From positions 22,196,001 to 22,260,000 of the forward strand of contig JBHGNT010000008.1 in assembly GCA_043228905.1 (NCBI GenBank): a DNA stretch of 64,000 nucleotides, in the 5' to 3' direction. The notes under the pieces are model-generated. The model saw only the letters and a list, made by a program, of their open reading frames with translations, was not told the origin of the DNA and made no database searches. How positions within the stretch are numbered: position 1 is the first letter of the stretch; every line of letters starts with the position of its first letter. A program made the position numbers and the translations under genes. Source of the stretch: Azolla caroliniana (lineage: Eukaryota; Polypodiophyta). Shown here one piece after another: positions 36,222-46,966 of the stretch.

Positions 36222-37065
36222 AGATCTTCTTCTATCACTGGCAGCAGGCTTTCTATGGAATATTTGAACCAAAATTTTGTTTCAACAATCAAAAGCAAAA
36301 TTGACCCTCATTGAGTTATGCATGACACTCCCCTAATTGGTTTTAATGAAGCCAGATACTTGAATTTTGAATTCAGTTTCAGTTAGCACATGAGGCAAGA
36401 GCTTTGTCTTTATAATGATTATGATCTTTTAGATATTCTCTGAATGGCAATCAAGTCTTGTCTGTAGCTCTGCTGCCTTCATAATAAAAAATTGTTTGAC
36501 TTCACATTAATCAGAAATTTAAGAGTTTAGATATATGAAATACATAGGACATCATAATGCAGCAATAAAATTCATTGTGGATGTGTGATGTCTTAACAAG
36601 AAGTCCAATGGTTATTCTTGTTGCAGAATACTATTTTGTATTCCTTTCTCTTAACTTTGTGCGCACAGGTTTGGCAAACCCTCATTTGACCTACAATGTA
36701 ATGGTATTGTGAAATGAGGATAGTGTATTCATTATTCTTAAACATAGGTTAGAGTGAATTGTATTAAGTATATAACTAGCTTGACAAACTTGACCCAAGA
36801 AATTAGTAAATAAACCCTAACCTAGTGTTGTAAGTTCTCTTGGATCCTTTTGCCCCTGTTTTGACTACTCTCTTGATAAGCTAAGTATAGAAAAGCAAGT
36901 GCTTAGAGAATGAAAGTAAGTTGTACTTGCATCTTTTAAGAGGCTGAAATGATTTGCAAGGCCAAAGAAGAGGTCACATCTTAAGTGTCATCTCAACTTT
37001 AGGACAAATATGCATGCATGAGAAGTGAAAACAACTTGCCTTTAGATAATTAACAGAGCAAAGGG

Positions 37066-37296
37066 CAAAGCAAAGGGCAAAACACCAGAATACCTCAAAT
37101 TTTTTGGATGATTAACAGAATATCTTTAACATCTCAAAACTTACTAGAATACTGTAACATGTCAAAAATGACCAGAATACCTTCAACCTTTAAAAAAATA
37201 ATACCTCTGATGCAGAAAATGGCCTACAGCAGAAGGGTATGGTATTCTGGTCATTTTTTAAAACTTTAGGCCATTCTGGTAAATTGCCAAAATTGG
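37066..37296 (-). mobile_element. MITE-like repeat, right copy (inverted)
   Basis: Inverse copy of 35607-35838 with only scattered base changes and a small indel in the A/T run near its centre. It lies about 845 bases past the VDAC stop codon. The left end adds an extra AAGGGCAAAGC unit. Confidence 0.7.
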
Positions 37297-38438
37297 AAGG
37301 AGAAACTTAGGAGTTGGCAAGTGATCTACATGTATTAGCAAGTTGTCAAAAGTGTAGAACAATAATATGTGAAGTTGGGTTTGTGACAAACAACGATTCC
37401 CTCTTGCATGAGTAAAAGTTGGTCGATGACTATTTTTTTGAAGCGATTTTTTATTTGCACAAGAGAGTTAGAGATCAATTGATTGCTTGGAGTTTGAGAT
37501 AAATAGCCAATAGTTAGGCTCATGACATAAAGAATGCATGCTCAAACCTCACACTACATGGCAATAGTATGAAGGCAAATGAAGGTTATAGTAGAGTAAT
37601 CCATGCTTAAGAAATGTAAACTACATGACTAACCATTTTGTCAACTCATTGTCATTTGTGTTAAGGAGACAAACGACATTCCAATGAAGTGGTTCATCAA
37701 ACAAATTTCATCATCCTACAATGTGATTCCAACGAACGAGTTTATGATGTGGTTTTACAATACATGTTCGGTGGTTCAATGGGAAGTGCTTGGGCAATGT
37801 AGGGGAGAATTTCACAAACTGTTGCAAGGAAATAGAAGTTCGATAGCCTCCAATACCCCCAAAAAATGAAAGCAGATAACGTCTTACAAGGGCTAGGTGA
37901 TGAAAGAATAGAAACTGCAAGACTCTCTTGACATCTCGAGAGTAAAACATATAACAAAGTTTAGGACTTGTAAAATCGAACACTTTTCGAAACAATCATT
38001 TGGGTCATGTCATTCAAGGTTTAAGCCCCTTAAAACCTATATACAATACACGCAGATAAGGATCCGTAAGATCAATGTGTCCCTACCAGAAAGAGTTCGT
38101 TATGTCACTCATCCTATGAGAGAGAGAGAGAGAGAGATGTTGTATTATATATTGCAATAGGAAATCATTTGATGTTAAAAGGCATCAGAAACTCTTGTAC
38201 ATATACAGAGAGAATGTAAATAGAAGAAGAATGAGGAGGAGGAGGAGGAGGAGGAGGAGAAGAAGAATATGAAGAAGACAACTCAACCGAAAAGGAAGAA
38301 GAAACCCTAATAATCCCTACAACAACGTAGTGTTCTCCTATAACTAGAGCTTAGTGGCTAGGATTCTACATATATGTGTGCGAAGAGAAGAGTGCCATGA
38401 TAGACCGACGACAAATTGAGTGAGAATTATACATAGTT
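37297..38438. other. Intergenic with microsatellites
   Basis: No gene recognised. A GA run lies at about 38118-38137 and a GGA/GAA run at about 38230-38270. The region is the 3' flank of both VDAC (plus) and the aspartic protease (minus). Confidence 0.5.
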
Positions 38439-39689
38439 TCAGCAGAACTCTCGATTGCCCTGGCTAATACATACGGCGGAGTTGACAATGTCGAAAGTGA
38501 AGACCTTGTGGCGCTGGTGGATGTTCCCCAAGATGGAGTAAGGCAGGTCTGTGGGCTTGAAGCCCAAGCAAAGGCGGGACGCATCATACGGGATGAACAA
38601 GTTGTCGATCTCGTAAGAAACCCCGCCCTCGAAATGGAAGATAATGTCCGGCAAGTACATGGTATCGGGTATCGGCCGCCCCCCGTGGGTCGGGTAGAGG
38701 TAGCAGGTGTCCAGCTGATCTCCGGGCTGCGCGGGCGCTAACGTGAGCTGCTCTCCAACGTATGTTCGCACAACCTGCCGTAGCACCGCGTAGAGCGGCG
38801 CCTCCAGGTTCGTCACCGTGGTCCCCGAGTCGATGAGCATCGGGTGGTTGGCTTGTAGATTGGTGTAGTTGCCGATGGACATGGACGTTATATCGACCAC
38901 ATAGTCATCCTCGTGCTCCGGATCCGAATTCAGCGGGATGCACCCCCGCCTGCCCGGGTAGCGCCCCCGCCCGCCCAAGTAGAGAAAGCCCTCTTCATCA
39001 CTCATGGATGACGGCAAGCAGTAGCTAAAGATGCCGCCGAATCGCGCCCGTGCAATGTTGGGGAAACCGTAGGCTCCCCGGCCAAGCCCGAGGATCCCGT
39101 CATCGTACACATCGGTCACGGTGTTGTTCGGGGCCCAGATCGGGGAGTCGTCGGCCGCGCCAAATGTGAAGGACGAGAGGCGTGTGCTCCCGATCGAGAG
39201 CGCATCTTCGGTTACGTCCACCCACACGCGCTCTCCATCCTGGTAGACCAGCTCAATCTCGCACACGTCCGTCTCGTCGCAGTCGCGCCGGTACGTCTTC
39301 GTCTTCTCCGCCACGTCATCGCACACGGGGGACGTGCACGCGATGCGCGTGGAGCTGCTACAAGTCGTCTCGCCCGGCCCCCCGCACCGCGCCCATGTCA
39401 CATCGCTCCCCGTGTCAATCATCAACGACATGTTCTGGGCGCGGGTCGCATCGGCAACCCGGGACTCTCCCACCCCAACTTGGACCACGTATCCGGAATT
39501 CCTCACCTTGCGTGCTTGAGTCTTTGTCTCATCCGTGGTGGAGTAGACTAGGTGCGGGCGCTTGCGGCTACTCACAATGCTTAGCCGTACGACCTCGGGT
39601 GACGAAGAAGACGATGCAGTGTGGAGGAGGAGGAGGAGGAGTGCCGATAAGAGTAGCATGGTATGGTGGAAGGAGGTGGAGGCCACCAT
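38439..39689 (-). CDS. Secreted pepsin-like aspartic protease (plant A1 family)
   Basis: Single-exon gene of 416 residues. A Leu-rich signal peptide (about 12-25) leads into the protease core. The two catalytic Asp sit in DTGS (92-95) and DSGT (287-290). YQDG near 149-152 fits the flap Tyr region, and GILGLGRG (198-205) is typical of the plant nepenthesin/CDR1-like branch. Paired Cys lie at about 102-141, and the chain ends in Cys. The propeptide is short (about 40 residues), and the segment before the first Asp lacks the usual GTPP-like motif, with ATRAQNMS instead. The gene is far richer in G and C than its neighbours. Substrate and role cannot be read from the sequence; members of this branch act in defence, cell-wall and developmental processing. 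Confidence 0.9.
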   Translation of the reverse strand: MVASTSFHHTMLLLSALLLLLLHTASSSSSPEVVRLSIVSSRKRPHLVYSTTDETKTQARKVRNSGYVVQVGVGESRVADATRAQNMSLMIDTGSDVTWARCGGPGETTCSSSTRIACTSPVCDDVAEKTKTYRRDCDETDVCEIELVYQDGERVWVDVTEDALSIGSTRLSSFTFGAADDSPIWAPNNTVTDVYDDGILGLGRGAYGFPNIARARFGGIFSYCLPSSMSDEEGFLYLGGRGRYPGRRGCIPLNSDPEHEDDYVVDITSMSIGNYTNLQANHPMLIDSGTTVTNLEAPLYAVLRQVVRTYVGEQLTLAPAQPGDQLDTCYLYPTHGGRPIPDTMYLPDIIFHFEGGVSYEIDNLFIPYDASRLCLGFKPTDLPYSILGNIHQRHKVFTFDIVNSAVCISQGNREFC

Positions 39690-41101
39690 GGTGAAGGATG
39701 ATGGGTGGGTAGCTAGTATGCTAAGTGAAGTAAGGTAAGAAAGAGAGAATGAATATTACTAAATACTCTTGCCAAGGTGGTGGGTTGAGTTGGAGTGAGC
39801 TCTCAAATGAGTGGGGTAAGTGAGTGATTGAGTGAGTGAGTGAAGAGTATCTCTAAGTGTGGTGATTTGAGTGAAGTGCTGACTTTGGCTTCCAATTTAT
39901 AGGTGAAACATATTGTAGTGTGGGGCTTTTCTTTGTGAAGCCTTTTTTTTTCGTTGAGAAATTTGGCACTAGCTTTTTTTTTCCACCTTTTTTCTTATGC
40001 GCGTTTTCTCCTATTCCCTTAGTGCATCTCATTTTAATATTTTCCTTTTAAATTATAACTTCTAGCTTAGCTTTTTTTTCCCCGCCTACTACTTATTGTT
40101 ATTCTCAAATCATAGAGTTTGTGATCTCGTTACACTCTAGTTCCTCCGAAAATTTCTTGACCACTTTGTATTTTCTTGGAGTTTAAAGATGTCAATTGAA
40201 TACCGTTCCACTTGTAACTCAGTCCAGGAACAAATATGATCACGTACACACTTCAACGATGAGTGAAATGTCACGGGAGAATTGAACATTTCTTGACCAC
40301 TTGTATTTTCTCGAAGTTTAAGATGTCAACTGAATACCATTCCTCTTGCAACTTGGGCTAGGAACAAATATGATCGATCATGTACACACTTCATAGAGGA
40401 GGGAAATACCACAGGAGGAGAGAATATTGCAGAACATTCATAGTGTTTTAGAAGTATAATGACATGGTAATCACGAGAAATTGCCATTTTCCTAATCCAA
40501 ATGAATACAACTAATTGATCATTGAAAATGTCTTTCATTAAAATGTCCTTGTGTAAAACAATCACGTGATATGTTCACAAAGACTCTTTGGGTAAATCCT
40601 TGATGGAAAACCTGCACACAATTTCATGCTTGTAGAAATTCTTTAGGGAAAATCTTTGTGTAATTTTGCAGTCATGGAAATACTAGGGAAAATCTTTGGG
40701 AAAATGGCTTTGTGTAAAGTCATCGTGTAGAAGCCTTTGTGTAATTGTCTGATGTAAATTCTTCACATTGTCGTTTTATATCATGAAGAGCTTCATGACA
40801 ACATAAAGCCCTCACAAAATCCTTTCATAGAATTTACTGCAAAGCTTGGATTTTCGTGTTGAAGCCTTCATGATGATCCTCATCCAATCCAATCAACAAG
40901 ATCATAGTATCTACAGATTGTCATAATATGTATAGATAAAAATGTTAATTGTGGTTTTATTTCCTTGTAGATTACAATAAGTTGAGAGAGAGAAATAAAT
41001 CAAGATATTATCCTATTACACTAATAATAAACCCTTTCACATAGAGTTGACAGATCAAGATGAGAGATGAATTTGCTTTAAGAGACTATCAAACATAGCA
41101 A
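39690..41101. other. Upstream region of the protease gene and AT-rich spacer
   Basis: The first 200 bases hold a GAGTGAGTGA-type repeat (about 39795-39845). The rest is AT-rich, with an imperfect tandem repeat at 40152-40425 listed separately. Phrases such as GGGAAAATCTTTG recur at about 40648 and 40687. No gene recognised. Confidence 0.5.
40152..40425. repeat. Imperfect tandem repeat, about 136-base unit, two copies
   Basis: Copy 1 (40152-40287) and copy 2 (40288-40425) both run ATTTCTTGACCACTTTGTATTTTC / ATTTCTTGACCACTTGTATTTTC, then AAGATGTCAA(T/C)TGAATACC, AGGAACAAATATGATC and GTACACACTTCA. Differences are single bases and short indels. Confidence 0.75.
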
Positions 41102-41230
41102 GAAATCCTCGGGTCTCGATGTGGTGGGCCTACCTTTTGTTGTCGTAAGACTCCCAATGCACCCTCTTATTTTGCTTTTCCCCAAAATTCTGTTGACAAA
41201 CAAAACCTAGACATTTGATTCCTAAAGCCC
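41102..41230. repeat. Dispersed direct repeat, copy 1
   Basis: It begins GAAATCCTCGGGTCTCG and ends CATTTGATTCCTAAAGCCC. A related copy in the same orientation lies at 43412-43549. Probably a fragment of an unclassified transposon. Confidence 0.5.
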
Positions 41231-41340
41231 CAAAAGCGATCTTATTCACCTCATAAAGTGTTGGCTTGAAGTGCGTTGCACTAATATAAGTGTATCCCTT
41301 CACTTTTGTCAAAGTTTTGTCTCCTTGGTAAAGTTGTATA

Positions 41341-42010
41341 TTGAGGGGTCTAACCACACTATACCCAATGAGTGTTGAACCGATTAAGAGTGGAGCATTA
41401 GATAAGGGCAAACAAATTCATGAGGAGGTTATGTGTAGAGTCTTGCATGATAAAGACGTTTTATTGGGGCCTGCTTTTATCGATATGTATGCCAAATGTG
41501 GTGTGCGTGCTAAGGCACAAGAAGTTCTTGAAGAGCTTCTTACCTGAAATGTCATCTCTTGGAATGCACTACTTGCAAGATATGGCAGTCAAGGGCAATG
41601 TTATGAAGTGTTGTACGGTTTTGAACACATGCAAAGCGAGAGGCTTGCTCTAGATGCAATCACCTTCATTTGTACATTGAAGGCTTGTAGAAGTAGGGTC
41701 ACAACCAATTCATGACAAAATTACATAGTTAATGTAGGGGGATATTGTATTTGGTACCACCTTCATGGATAAGTATGTCAAATGTGGGATGCTTGCACAA
41801 GTAGAGAAAGTGTTCAAAGGCCTCTTGATCGAAATATTGTCCCTTGAAACGTCCTCATTGTTGTGTATACTAAGCATAATCAAGTTCATGAAGCTTTACT
41901 TCCTTCAAGCATCTACAAAATGAGGGCCTTTCCCAAGACATTATCACCTTCATAGGCATCTTGAAGGCTTGTGGTAGCTCAAGAGATATAGAAAAAGGTA
42001 ACAAGATATG
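41341..42010 (+). pseudogene. PLS-type PPR pseudogene fragment
   Basis: Plus-strand frames read KSGALDKGKQIHEEV, IDMYAKCG, NVISWNALLARYGSQGQ and, after shifts, NIVPWNVLIVVYTKHNQ. These are diagnostic PLS-class PPR phrases. Stops (for example TGA at about 41545) and several frameshifts break the reading. Only about four motifs remain, with no start, E or DYW region. No related intact gene is in the window; the PPR gene at 16109-18457 is P class and is not the parent. Confidence 0.8.
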
Positions 42011-45000
42011 CAATGTTCATTGTAATAGTGGACTATTTTGTATATTGCCTCTGGCCACTTTAATTTTAATACCAATAGAGGATATTTTTTATGGAAAAAA
42101 AAGAGTGGTCATTCGAGCACTCTTGGCATGCTAACCTTCTTAACTCTCACTCTCACCTCACTAAAACAATAATCCTAACCAAGACGCTAACATATGCCTT
42201 ATGTAGGCCATTCCAAGGAACTCAATGAGACAGGAACTCAATGTGTCTCAGACTATTATTGTCCCACTCCCTAACAACCCACATCACGAATCCACTCTAT
42301 CGTTTTCCTTAAACCTATCCCTATTTCTTTCGTGGTTTGTCCAAATGGTCAAGAACTTAATGAAACTTCTCACATATTTGTCTATGTACATGTCCATAAG
42401 CCAACCCAATGTGAAATACCTTGTCTCCATCCGAGTCATGCCATTCATCCTTAGGAATGTGGTTAGTTTTAATGTAATCCTTCATACTTCTCGAGTGTCA
42501 TGTTTTTTGGATGGGCCAACTCTACTCTTTTCCTTTTTTCTTTGACCAACACTTCCTAGTTTTGGCATATGGCTTCCACTAGGATGGTCTTTCTTGCTCT
42601 GACTCTTCCCATCTAGTTGCTATCGAGACTCTACTCTAAACATCCTTTACTTAATCTCTCCAAACCTTCCCTTTCTCAAAGCTTTGCAAGACTAATGGCC
42701 AAATATCCAAAGATGTTGCGAGAAAACATTAGTGCATGCGAATGTTGAGTAGGATCACCAAGGCTCTAAATGAGGTAAGGTGACATTGTTGTGGAATTCT
42801 TGCATGAATAGGTAGTCATGTTGTTGTGTATGCACATGTGTGTGTGCTACTCGAGTGGAACCATAAGGGACTTGAACCTAGGAAGACGTTATGCTGAAGA
42901 GAAGGTGTTTGCAATGGTGTCTCCTAATCGCCCTCCGTGCAAACTTCTATGCGTTCAAACCTTGGCTCCATCACACGAGCTCGACCGTATACTTTCCCAC
43001 TATATCCTTCTTCCATTACATTTTCTTGAAATACCCTTCTCCCATTACACTTTCCCAAAATACTGTTTCGTGGATTCGGCCCCCTCGTGGAAATAAAAGG
43101 CCCATCCGTGAAATGAAGTCCCTTTCATGGATTGACGGCCCATTCTTGGAGATAAATTAAGGGTACAATTAGGCTAATCAGTAGACGATAAATTAGCTTT
43201 TGTAAGTTTCAACGAGGGATGCATACATTCAATGACTACATCACCTCTTATTGACGTAGGATCTACACACCCTCTTCTTGCTTCTCGAGCTTTCAATTTT
43301 TGCCTCTCATCCTCATTCACTCGAACCAAGCAAACCCTAAAACCAATCTCATTCTTTTACATAGATTAAGATTAAGAAGCAATTAGGTTTAAAATAGTGT
43401 CAAAAATGGGAAGAAATCCTTGAGTCTTGGTGTGGCTAAGTCACAATTTATTGTCATATATATCCCATGTGCCCTAGTAATTTGATTTTCCGGAAACTTT
43501 ATTCACAAATGAAACATGGGCATTTGATTCCTAAAGCCCTAGGAAGAAGTAGAAGCAACCTTTTTTATCACACAAAAAAGAATAAGAAGAAAAAAACTTC
43601 TCACACACTCTTGTCTCTAAGGAAGGTGGATACGAAGAAAAACCTTGCAATCTCCACAAGGAATAAGAGGAAGTCTACGCGCCACCACAAAGAAGAAGAG
43701 GAAGGAAGGAGGAGGAGAAGAAAAAGCTCCCCATTATAGGGTTGGGTGTTTCCATTTCTTGTCATTTTCTAAACTTAGTGTTTATTATTATTATCATGCA
43801 TTTGGGCCTTGTTATAATTCACCTTTTCCTTTATATTAACCTTAGCATATTTCAAACCCTAGACCTTATTGTTCAAGTGGTTGGCTCTTATCAACTTGAG
43901 TTATGCTTTATTATTGTCTTAATTTTCTCAAAGTTAATTATCACTCCAAACTTGACATTATGGTTCTTTCTTTGTTCATACGCACAAGCAGAAACCTGAA
44001 CTAATGGGGGGAATAAATCAAGCTTAATCCACCAAGTTTAGTTCAAGGGCACCTTTATTGCCTTTCAATTTTTGTAAAATGATTCAAAAACCCCGAATGA
44101 CCCTAATCCTCTCTTTCATAATTTGGATGGATAAAAAATTGTTATTCTTGGCTATAGCGCTATTTGCTATAGAAAATGAGCAACATTGAAATTTGACCAA
44201 AATTGGCTGAAATAGAATTCACAACCGTGTGTGATCTTTGTGTGACTAACAACATGCTTTAACCAATTGAGATAACATACCAAAACATGTTTGCCTTTAC
44301 TTACGATTGATCCAAGTCCTTTGATTTATCACAAAAAAGATATGCACAACTATTGTTCACCCTAGGTGTCAAATGCAACACAACAAAGGAAGGCTTTGGA
44401 CATTTCGTGCTAACCTAACTATAGAAGAAAACAAACTAAAGCCGTATGAGCCATTTAAATTTCATTTAAAATTATCCAATGTTTTATTAAAAGGAATGAA
44501 TAATTGATATGTAATGTTTGTCATTCTATAGAATTGAAAGTCAAAAGGCTTTGGCTGATGCAATCATAACTTGGGTTTAATTTAACGTAAGTTAGAAAGG
44601 GATGCTCCTTAACAGTTGTATACATAGAGGGACTCGTTACGATAGATAGGTGAGATGAAAGAAAGTTACATTCTATCTAGGAAAATAGGCCAACAACCTA
44701 ATAACATGTAGAGTGAGTCATGACGATAAAGACGGCTTGAAATGTGAAGTACTAAAGAGAAGCAAACGAGTTCAGAGGTAGTATTGTACAAATTTTAATA
44801 CATAGGAAGGGCGTCTTACGAACAACCTTTAAAGGGAAGGAGATTACAAGGATGGGAACAATGGAAAGCCAAAAAAAGGGAAGGCACGAGTCGCAATTCG
44901 CAAAGTGCGTGTCTCATGACAAAAGTATAAAACCATACTTGCGGATTCGAAGAGTTGAATTGAATGTAGGCCTTACCTCTTTGTCGTGTGGATAAGGAAG

Positions 45001-45646
45001 GGGGGGAGAGAGTCACATAAAACGAGTGTGAGGTGGCATTTCAATGGGCCATGTTTGTTGGTCTAAAAGCCACAGAGTCTCGAATGTTGGATATGGTAAC
45101 GTGGGGAGGAGGAGGTTGAAGTGGGGGGGTTTGGTGGGTAGCTAGCTGCATGACTCGGTGCAAAAGCAATGGAGGTGACGGGGCTTCGGGGAACTCTGTA
45201 GAGTGCGATACATTGATGGATGGGATGGGTAGGGACCCACCCATTCGGGGGGCTACGCATCTCCTCTAGTTGATGTGTGTGTGTGTCTAATGGAGAAGAG
45301 AGGGAGGAGGCGGACACACGAGGCATCCTCCGTCCGAGATGCCCATCATTACAGAGACAGAGAGATGCTTGCCGGTCCGGACGGATGGGAGGAGGCGGAC
45401 AGTCCGAGATGCCCATGACTTTTGAATGGAGGAACTTTTGTGATTTGTTTTGGATGGAACAAAAAAAAAAGCCATGAACTTTCAACTTGGCATGAAGGCA
45501 AAGGCAAAGGCAAAGGCAGGGCAGAGCAGAACAGGGTATCAGAAATGAATACATACATGAATGAGATGATCCTCCCCCAATCAGAAAACACAGAGAAAGA
45601 CAGACAGACGGCAGACAGAGATATAGATAGATAGATAGATAGAGAT

Positions 45647-45696
<50 letters not shown>

Positions 45697-45779
45697 GAGA
45701 CAGAGAGAAGAGAGAGACAGAGAGACAAGACAAGAGAGACAGAGAGAGGAAACTAATTTCCCTTTACAATTTTAGAGGC
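42011..45779. other. Intergenic, no gene recognised
   Basis: Mixed AT-rich sequence without convincing coding frames. It holds the repeat copy at 43412-43549 and a GAA/GGA-rich stretch at about 43690-43730. A TTGTGTGTGTGTGT run lies near 45275, next to a duplicated phrase GTCCGAGATGCCCAT at about 45332 and 45400. The right end runs into the simple-sequence array before DGD1. Confidence 0.5.
43412..43549. repeat. Dispersed direct repeat, copy 2
   Basis: Similar to 41102-41230 with shared GAAATCCT(C/T)G(G/A)GTCT, ATTTGATTTTCC/TTTTGCTTTTCC and CATTTGATTCCTAAAGCCC. It is more diverged in the middle. Confidence 0.5.
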
Positions 45780-45914
45780 TGAAATTTAGCCTGTGCTCCC
45801 CAAGTCCATCCATCCATCCATCCATCCATCCATCCATCTCTCCTTCGTTTTGCCATCATCGCCACAACAGCAGCAGCAAACGAGAAAGAAGAAGAAGAAG
45901 AAGAAGAAGCGTTT
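45620..45914. repeat. Cluster of microsatellites (GATA, GA, CATC, GAA)
   Basis: GATA units (about 45621-45645) pass into a long GA run (about 45655-45688) and degenerate GA sequence to about 45750. Then come about nine CATC units (about 45804-45838), CAG units and a GAA run at about 45890-45910. The cluster sits in the presumed promoter and leader of DGD1. Confidence 0.85.
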
Positions 45915-46966
45915 CGCGGCCGACAGTGTGTGTGTCACTACTATCACCACCACTACTACTTGTTGCTGCTACCACGATCGATTCAGGTTCTGCACCGTTT
46001 CTTTGGCATTTCTTTTAATGAATTCCCCACTTCTCCAAAATCCTTCTTCCTCCCTGTTGATCCGGGGAGGGGGGGGGGGTTCCGGTGATTGTTGGGCGCT
46101 TTCGAATTCCTCCTGCTCTGCGTTTCTTGCCTTCTTCTCTCGTGTGCTCATACTTCGCCCATTTGGGTTTCCTGTGATTCATTCAATGTCGTTTCTATCT
46201 TGTTTTTCTTTTGTTGCGCTTCATTTATTAGAGTTTGAGTTGTCCTCCGTGATCTTCCCGGGCTTTAAAATGATTCGATTCAATCTTTCTGCCGATTGTC
46301 TTAAGGGTGTGATTGGATTGTTCATTGTTTCACAATCATTCTGTTCCACGTTTCTAGGAGGTTTCTCTGATTTTAATTAATATGCCTGTATTTAATAGGG
46401 TTTTGTGTGATCATGTTCCAAGATGATTTTGCTCATTGTGTATTGCTTTTCTCAGGGTTTCTGTGATTGAAGCTCATTGCTAGTATTCTCTGATATTGTT
46501 CAACGCTCCTTGCTTTTCTTTGCTGTAATCCTATCTCATTTTTATGTGTTTCTGAAGCTCTCATGTTTCAGTTCAGTCGTTCTTAGGTTCTCTTTGATCG
46601 GTCAGTGTTTCTGTCCAAGTCTTTCTTGCTTTGGCTAGGGCTTTCTACCTAATCCTACTTCATGTATTTTTGCGCTTCTGCTGTTATTTCTTCAGTGTTT
46701 ATTTGGTTGTTCACCTGTAATTTCCATCCCTTTCTCAGACTTTCCAGTCCCTTTTCAGGTTTCTTGCCGTGATACACTGTCTAATGATGCATGCATGGTC
46801 TTGTCCTACCACTTACCCAACTAATAAAAACAAGGTTTTTTACTCATACTTGGATACAGAATCTCGCCAATCATCGAGTCTACCTTATCTATATCTGAAA
46901 AAGAGAAACTCGCAATGCTTTCTCATTAGGTAAGAGGAAAGGAAATAGAAAGGGAGAAAGCAGAAC
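45780..46966 (+). promoter_or_regulatory. Probable 5' leader and leader intron of DGD1
   Basis: A donor-like CAG/GTTCTG at about 45987 and an acceptor TCATTAG at about 46929 frame a T-rich, intron-like stretch ending 37 bases before the DGD1 ATG. A C/T-rich and microsatellite-rich segment precedes the donor. The 195-codon open frame over it (45793-46380) is low-complexity and T-rich and does not look coding. Confidence 0.45.

Noticed and set aside
41341-41547. Functional small PPR gene at 41341
   Set aside because: The PPR homology continues past the stop in shifted frames, so this is a broken part of a larger PLS-class gene.
45063-45728. 221-codon minus frame rich in Leu/Ser
   Set aside because: It is made by the GA microsatellite and shows no protein-like region.
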